Below, in pieces: positions 57,536-64,000 of a DNA stretch of 64,000 nucleotides (the first letter of the stretch is position 1; every line of letters starts with the position of its first letter). Below the pieces are notes generated by a model. That model was not told where the DNA came from. It worked only from the letters and a program-made list of their open reading frames with translations, and made no database searches. The DNA comes from Favolaschia claudopus (Eukaryota > Basidiomycota > Agaricomycetes > Agaricales > Mycenaceae): contig JAWWNJ010000018.1 in assembly GCA_037176885.1 (NCBI GenBank), positions 1,178,001-1,242,000 of the forward strand, written 5' to 3'. The translations under genes were made by a program, and so were the position numbers.

Positions 57536-57918
57536 CAGTGGCGGCAAAATCTGATGTCACCCCCAAAAAAGGAAATTTCCATCAAACTGCCTCTAATCTG
57601 CCCTTGCCATCGCCGTCTGGGGGCGACAAGGGCACAGATCCATTGGCACGGCAAATACACTGCGTGTGTAGGCAAGATTGAGAAAGATAGGCACATTCAT
57701 TGAGGAGAACTGGGCCAAAGATGGTTGAAAAGTCTTGCCCAAAAAGTGTCAATTTTCGAGGTATTCTAAGATGGAAAAGGGGTGCATGTACTTCAAATCT
57801 ATGTCTTAAATGCACTGTGAAAGGTCCGACCACAGAAAACATGGCACAGAAAAGGGAACGAGTTGAATTGATGGAAATTTCCTTTTTTTGGGGGTGACAT
57901 CAGATTTTGCCGCCACTG
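57536..57918. mobile_element. CAGTGGCGGCAAAATC MITE, copy in duplicated segment
   Basis: Duplicate of 6054-6436 with the same TA flanks. Confidence 0.85.
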
Positions 57919-58422
57919 TAAGTACTTGGGAGGTTCTGTGGAGTGAGAGTTGGTCAGCACAAGGAATTAATCGTGATAGCTTCCCTAAGGAAATTGAGGA
58001 TCCTCTGCCGCAACGGTGACTCCGTTGTTTAGACAAGACAGTTTTGAACGTGCAGTTAAGCAAGTTGCCAATCTCGAGGCAGTACAAAGGTGGAATCTCT
58101 GGGTATGACTTTGATTATGGTGGACTCATTCGATTTTCTTGTAGTTCATGCCGTGATTTGCCGGGTCGGGTCCGCGTCGCGACCCTACTAGTACTTAGAC
58201 CCGAATCTTTAGCCTCAAGCCGCCCCCGAGACAAAATTGTGTAAGTAAAAAAGACCCAGAGAACTGGATATACAGAGATATACACTCACGATAAGTAATC
58301 ATATATGGCACAGAAAGAAAGGTAGGGTAAAGACGCGACTTACGCGAGAATGGTGGGCTCAAAGACGAAAGCTCGTGACCGCGTGGTGGCGAGCCAGCGC
58401 AGTCGGGGCTCGGCAGATGTTA

Positions 58423-58792
58423 CAGTGGCGGCAAAATCTGATGTCACCCCCAAAAAAGGAAATTCTCATGAATTCAACCCGTTTTCTTCTCTTTCCTGTG
58501 GTCGAACCTTTCAGAGTGCATTCAACATACATTTGAAACACATGCACCTTTTTCCATCTTAGGATACCTCGAAAATTGACACTTTTTGGCCAAGACTTTC
58601 CAATCATCTTTGGCCCAGTTCTCCTCAATGAATGGACCTATCTTTCTCAATCGTGCTTCCACAGGCAGTGTATTGGCCGTGCCAATGGATCTGTGCCCTT
58701 GTCGCCCCCAGACGGCGATGGCAAGGGCAGATTAGAGGCGGTTTGATGAAAATTTCCTTTTTTGGGGGTGACATCAGATTTTGCCGCCACTG
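58423..58792. mobile_element. CAGTGGCGGCAAAATC MITE, inverted, copy in duplicated segment
   Basis: Duplicate of 6941-7310 with the same TA flanks. Confidence 0.85.
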
Positions 58793-61700
58793 TAACCGGT
58801 GACACGTGTCCATGAGAAATTGTTCGTTGGTGTCACAATGTCACATCGCCTCTCTTTCTTCCCCACCATGTCGTCCTCTGTCGTGCTTCCCACTCGCCTT
58901 TCACCCCCACCTCAAACCGCCATTTGCATACCCAACTTGTAACATAACGCTGTCACCCAACTCTTCAGCGCCTCGGAAGAGGAGTTTGTCGATATCTGGT
59001 GCGCAATCCCGTCGACGTCGACACCACCAAATTTGTCTTTGACTCGCATTCAGCGGCGCGAGCTGTGTGGTACACCGCAACGTAAGCTCGCTCCCCTCGC
59101 CTGAACTATGCTTCCCCCTCATCTTCTCAATCATGTCTCCCGTGCCCGCATGTCGTCCGCCGTGTGCCGCCCTCACCATTACTTAGTTATTGGGGCGGGA
59201 TTCGTTGCGTGGGTCACCATAGTAAGCCCACAACCCATTCTTATCTTCGCTTCTGATCCCTGCTTCGCCCTTTCCCGACCACCTTTGCTGTCTTCGATGT
59301 CATGGGGTATTGCACGTGCAGGTGAGCCGGTCATGAACGTACGTTCTTCCATTGTATATTGAAACTGCTCTCCTGCCGCTTGGAATCGGGAATCTGAGCT
59401 TTGAAACTCTGTTGCGGAACATCCCCGTGCATTATACCTGAGATGTGGGAGATTTATGTGTGGGTGTGGTGTTTCTGTTCGTTCTGTCCCATACTGACGC
59501 CCTTCATGTATTCTGCCCAGAATCTCGCGCAATACCACAGATATGTAGGTCGGCCGCCCAAGATGGTAAGCATCTTGCCTCTCCCATTTCCACATGTCCG
59601 CCCTGTTTCGCATCGCCATACCACTCCTCGTCGATGGCTAACATTGCTCGAGCTTCTCTGCTTTTGTCCTCTTTCTTCTCTGCCCATCTTCCAAGTTTGG
59701 TTGAACGCCTCTGCTGTTCTGTTAATCGGTCGGATTAGCACTGATTAATCCTGTTCTGTTAATCTGTAGATCAATGTATTCGGTATATTACGCTCAATAT
59801 AATTGATTGATGAACACCGATTTGAACCGTTTTGTTCAACACTGTTCAAAAGTCGTGCTTAATCCTCGTTAAACAGGTTCAAGCTTGGCAGGGCTGCCCG
59901 GTGCGCCGCCTACTGGCTGTTTGAGTAAACGATGGCTTAACCTGATTTGCTGTCGAGACAGGGATTGTTTAAGCAAACTTCATATAGATTCTTATTCTTG
60001 TTGGGAGGCAATTTATGTTCCGCAGACCGACCATTCTCGAGCTCTCCCAAACTCTGTTCGTGCGCCTTATGGCAATTTTGATTTGTTCGAGGACTGGTTT
60101 GGGACTGGTTCTCTTCAGCAGCATTTCGCGCAATAATCGAGACCTGAATTAAGGGACCGGAAAAATTAGTTTCGTTGCGGACGACGCGGGGATGCCTTCA
60201 GCCTTGAGAAAACACATCTCGTACGGTCGTACCTCAATCGTGTTATATGGACTTCGGGCAGTTGGACTTATGACGAAATCCCCAAATTTTAGCCTGACGT
60301 AGGATTTTTTCCGCGGAAATCTGAATCGGCCAGATTGCAGCCCTCAAGCAATGCATCTACAGCTTTGAGTGGTGGAAAAATATAAAGGGGATGTGTCGCT
60401 AGAAGGCTTACAAAACAGCAATTTTGGCCGATTTTCGTCATCTTTGGCCATTTTTGCTCTTTCGCGGCCCTTCTAGCAAGCCAACGCGCGTCTCGCAGAT
60501 GCATTAGGGGTGGGTATGGGCACCGCCGCTACCCAAAGCGGCAGGTTTGTCCTTGTTTGGCCCCAATTAAAGCTCTTCAAGTTCCCAACATGTTCTGTCG
60601 TTTTCTGGTCTCCACATACACCCTACCCTCAAACCACAAAGGGAGAACATTTTTATATCATGCTATTCATGTTATATCCACCTTAAACCGAGAACTTTTG
60701 TCGTATCTGGGCTGATATGACCCAGGTGGGGGTACTATGGGAATCTGAGGTTTGAGAAAAAATGAATAGAGTGTCTCAGAAGACATTTATGACTCTGAAG
60801 CCGAAGAAGAATTTCTCCTCGTCCCTCACTGACCGATCGCGAGATATCTGCAAAAATCATCGTGGCATGTAACGGTTGTCACATCGGTCACAAGGTTGAA
60901 TTTGGCGAGACAACTTGCATTATACTGGTCAAACGGTGCCCGTACGGGGTGAACTCTTGCTACAAAAATTGACCAAGATACCAAAATGCATCGTCTGAGC
61001 ACCCCGCTCGATAATTCATCAGGTTCTGCGTCGAGTAAAGACAAGATTTTGATAAAATACCTACACTGGGATGGCACAATAAACTGTATGAACAAAATAA
61101 GCGATAAGACTCATGGAGGGAGTGTATTTATGAAGTATTTTCTCTTGGCCAACCTCAATTTGTCATGAATTGCGAAATTGATGGACAGTTTGGTGCCACT
61201 TTTCGAATGATTCGGTCTGCGTATCTCATAGAGAGTGCCTGTGTCATACCTACCCAGTAAAATAGTATTCTATCACTACTCTGAGGCACCGGATAGACAA
61301 ATTTCAATACCCGATCGGACCTGCATATTAATAAATTCGGATAATTTCCTTATAAATTCATCAACTCTTCAAAACCTCATTGAATCGGTTGGGTATCGCG
61401 GATAGGTTCATTCAGAATTTGTATCTCGATAAATGTTATCACTTATCTCGAAGAGCCAGTCCCCGTGTGTTGTCAGATGGCTGATTCCTCGGTTGAAATG
61501 GCAGTTTTTCGATCAATGTTCAAAATTTAGGTCAGCCAAGGGATAACATTTATTCTTAGCCCGCGTCGCTACCCCTCCACGTCTGCCTAACCCGCGTCGC
61601 TCGCACTTGGATCTGTTGTAACGGGTTTAGTGAACTCAAACAACAATAGGAAAATCAGCTTTTTCTATTACAATATGTAGTCTTGATGTAGTCAGCACAT

Positions 61701-62300
61701 TGAATCCGGATCTCTCCCAAAAGTGGAATCGAAACCCATTTTTTCCGCCCCAGTATGTGGATTGCTGTACTATTTCAACCGTTAATTTAGTCACAGGTCA
61801 CAAGCCATATATATGCGCATCTTGTTTGATGTGTGCAAAAATCGCCTTAATTCAAAACAAAATTTTTCGGCCTCCTCGGACAAGAAATTATGCAAATGAA
61901 TCTACGGTTGAAATAATCTCCCTAGGAGCCAAAATTCGACTTGAATTCAACCATGATTTGTTTGTAACATTATTTCAACTTGAACTGGACGTAAGGCTCG
62001 GAGCCAACTCAGAGCTAGTTGGAGCAATAGACTCCAACCTCGCACAGACTCTTACATGTTGCACAATTTCCAATTATGGACGGAAGAGTGTTTGCTGGCC
62101 GAATACTGTGAAGAGAAAACGGCTTCAAACGAACATGAAGCAGTAAGTATTGGCAACGCAGCACAATGTATTTATTATGTTCCAATCCTAATGGCCAGAT
62201 GTCGATACTTCAACACCTCCCATCGGGCCAACGGAATGCGTCTAACCGGATGTTTACAAATTCAAATTCAAAGGTTCGGCCTCAATGCTCAATAAGCGCC

Positions 62301-62750
62301 ATGTCCGCAAAACGCCCCAAAGCGTCTAGGTCGGTGAAAGCTGGCCTTGTGTTCCCAGTTGGTCGCATTTGCCGTTACATGAAGGCGCAGAATTTAGCCA
62401 AACGTGTGTCCATCAGGGCAGCTGGTGCGCAAGTGATTAAATACACTTGGAGAAACTCATTGAAGTACTTATTAGTTTATCTGACCGCTGTTCTTGAGTA
62501 TATGACGGCGGAGATGCTTGAGGTTTCCGGAATTACTGCGCGCGCTAACAAGAAGCAACGTATTACTCCGCGACACATACGCCTAGCGATTGAAGATGAC
62601 GAGTTACTAGGCAAGGTACGCTGTCATTGACATGTATCACCACTATGTAAGCTCAAATAGCAAGGGAAGATCTTTGACCGCACAATCGTCCCTCACGGAG
62701 GAGTGAGACCTTTTATCGAACCTGCTCTGCTGGTCAATAAGACACGGTGA
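62301..62750 (+). CDS. divergent H2A.Z-like histone, copy 2 (117 aa)
   Basis: Duplicate of the gene at 10819-11268, with exons 62301-62424, 62476-62615 and 62661-62750 and the same two introns. No base difference was noticed, so both copies would give the same protein. The dosage of this variant would be doubled if the duplication is real. Confidence 0.75.
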
Positions 62751-63642
62751 CCCTTCTAAAAACACATGGGGCAGGTTCTGAGATTGAAAGATGGATGGAT
62801 ATCGAAGTTCTTCGCTAAAAATGGTAGTTTCTCGGTAGCTTATTAGACGTTCACAGAGGCTCAAATTCGTCTCTCCCCAACATATAATTGATTTTTCATG
62901 GACTAGTTCCGATAATTTTAAACAAAGAGCACGCGGCCAATTTTCCGCAAAAATCTCTATGCATTGAAGAAATTATAAAGGTGCATTATATGGATGGTGA
63001 TAAGTACCCAGTAAGTATCTGAAAGGGTGGCGAGCCCGAAGTTCACGAACTCGGCTGCCGTCATGCAGAAACGGTGCAGATCCCAGCGAGCAAGATCAGC
63101 AGTGAGCAAAATTGGCGGGCGAGACTGCGAAAACTGCATCTGCTGACGGTTGAGTAAACCGGGACAAGAGAAATCCCATTTAATCCAGCTAAAAGAACGA
63201 CCAAGAACGCAAAGATAAATTTACAACATCACGCACCCTGGATCCCGGACTTGTACCATTACCAGCGGTAGCTAAGCCTCAAAGTGCAAGCAGACGACAC
63301 ACAGAACATACTTTTCAACGAAACATTCCCGCTACCTGCCCGCCGCATTCTGATGCATTAGCTTTATTCAGAAGGATCAGCAAAAAAACAGAATTCACGG
63401 AAAGGACTGGAGAATATGAGACGGAAGTTGATGCTGAGGGGTAGCCAGCCTGAGATTGCTAGTAGATTGACCAGAGAAACCAAATTCGAGATGTCGACGA
63501 GGAAAATCTTGAAGAAACGACTATAATTTTGAAGTGGACTGCACGGAAAAGGCGGGTTGGAGTGAGTCAGTACAGTGTAGTAGGGTTCTGATGGATAGGG
63601 AGGGTTCCTTGAGTATTTTTTAAAAGAAACTGACACCTGGTA

Positions 63643-63718
63643 TACTCGATTGGCCAATTACTACTCGATCCGCCAATTACTACTCGATTGGCCAATTACT
63701 ACTCGATTGGCCAATTAC
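63643..63718. repeat. four 19-bp CCAAT-palindrome units, copy 2
   Basis: Duplicate of 12161-12236. Confidence 0.85.
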
Positions 63719-63962
63719 TGAGTCTTTTACAGTAGGCTCAGTCAGTGATGTATTTCGCATTGGCGGTGACAATCGTAGCAAGAAAGTACCGGTACAGTTT
63801 CCAAGGCGAAGTAAAGCAGAAATTGGAATATTGGTAACAACCCTCGACGACGCGAGCTCAACTATTAACCAGGTGAGTTCTTATATACTATTCAATATCA
63901 CATTCTCAATGTAAGAAGTAATGGGGAAAGGGGCGGCAGGGAAACAAACATTCCTCAATGCT

Positions 63963-64000
63963 TCAGTCGACATCTTTCGGGAGCCCATTGTGTACAATCA
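63963..64000 (-). pseudogene. 3' end of F-box/LRR gene, copy 2, cut by window edge
   Basis: Duplicate of 12481-12518, the final codons of the interrupted F-box gene. The rest lies outside the window. Confidence 0.6.

Larger units (their letters stand above)
55711..59985. mobile_element. 4.3-kb long-TIR element, copy 2
   Basis: Same as 4229-8503, with arms 55711-55986 and 59710-59985. Here the left outer flank AAGAATCT (55703-55710) complements the right outer flank AGATTCTT (59986-59993), so this copy seems to retain 8 more terminal bases than copy 1 on the left. Confidence 0.75.
55711..64000. repeat. segmental duplication, copy 2 (continues beyond the window)
   Basis: It matches 4229-12518 at a fixed offset of 51,482 bp up to the last base. 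It begins precisely at the ATATGAAG end of the long-TIR element and abuts the KDZ fragment. Confidence 0.95.

Noticed and set aside
1..64000. The repeated ends as a sign of a circular molecule or plasmid of 51.5 kb
   Set aside because: The 4,228 bp before copy 1 do not match the DNA before copy 2, so a simple circular overlap is not supported. A tandem-type duplication or a misassembly fits better.

Overview
The window looks like nuclear DNA of a filamentous basidiomycete, most likely an agaricomycete. The clues are short GT-AG introns (45-52 nt) with TGAC/CTAAC-like branch sites, F-box/LRR proteins of the 'CWDVPELTRLI' type, a fungal Zn(II)2Cys6 regulator, a Mis13/DSN1-like kinetochore gene, KDZ transposases, a DIRS-type retroelement and a DD34E Tc1/mariner transposase. 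Host genes are sparse. Most of the window is layers of transposons and miniature inverted-repeat elements (MITEs), many with target-site duplications that can be read directly. No rRNA, tRNA or CRISPR array was recognised.

Layout. 1-4228: a small coiled-coil repeat ORF, a hAT-type MITE and otherwise gene-free DNA. 4229-12518: the first copy of a segment that recurs at 55711-64000, with no difference seen where the two were compared. The offset is 51,482 bp and the copy runs off the window end. It starts at the outer end of a 4.3-kb element with 276-bp terminal inverted repeats, carries two MITEs of one family, a divergent spliced H2A.Z-like histone gene and a 19-bp CCAAT-palindrome tandem repeat. 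12481-15358 (minus): an F-box/LRR gene interrupted by a 5'-truncated LINE, which makes an in-frame F-box/LRR::RNase H chimera. 15.5-26.3 kb: a hAT MITE, a repeat field rich in ATATATCTCGG-like motifs, an unidentified gene remnant, a decayed KDZ transposase (minus) and a long gene-poor stretch. 26.3-28.1 kb: a second F-box gene, damaged at its 3' end, between two MITEs. 28.1-34.8 kb: several MITE-like elements and no gene.

34.8-38.1 kb: an apparently intact five-exon Tc1/mariner transposase (DD34E) and, converging on it, a Zn2Cys6 transcription factor whose C-terminal part is put out of frame by a homopolymer. 38.3-41.8 kb: foldback, pogo-type and hAT-type non-autonomous elements. 42.7-47.5 kb: fragments of a DDE transposase and a DIRS-like retroelement (gag-like plus RT). 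48.9-54.2 kb: foldback and MITE structures, including one whose empty site survives in the opposite palindrome arm. 54.2-55.7 kb: a broken Mis13/DSN1-like gene with a KDZ transposase fragment joined to its 3' end, directly followed by the second copy of the duplicated segment.

The strongest observations are: (1) an apparent 51.5-kb-period segmental duplication whose breakpoint sits at a long-TIR element end; (2) a complete but unusual H2A.Z-like histone gene inside it; (3) the F-box::LINE chimera with a readable insertion junction; (4) a nested palindrome with an internal empty site; (5) a reconstructable DD34E transposase near MITEs with Tc1/mariner-style ends. Introns and frames were worked out by hand from the bases, and family assignments rest on motif recognition without database searches.
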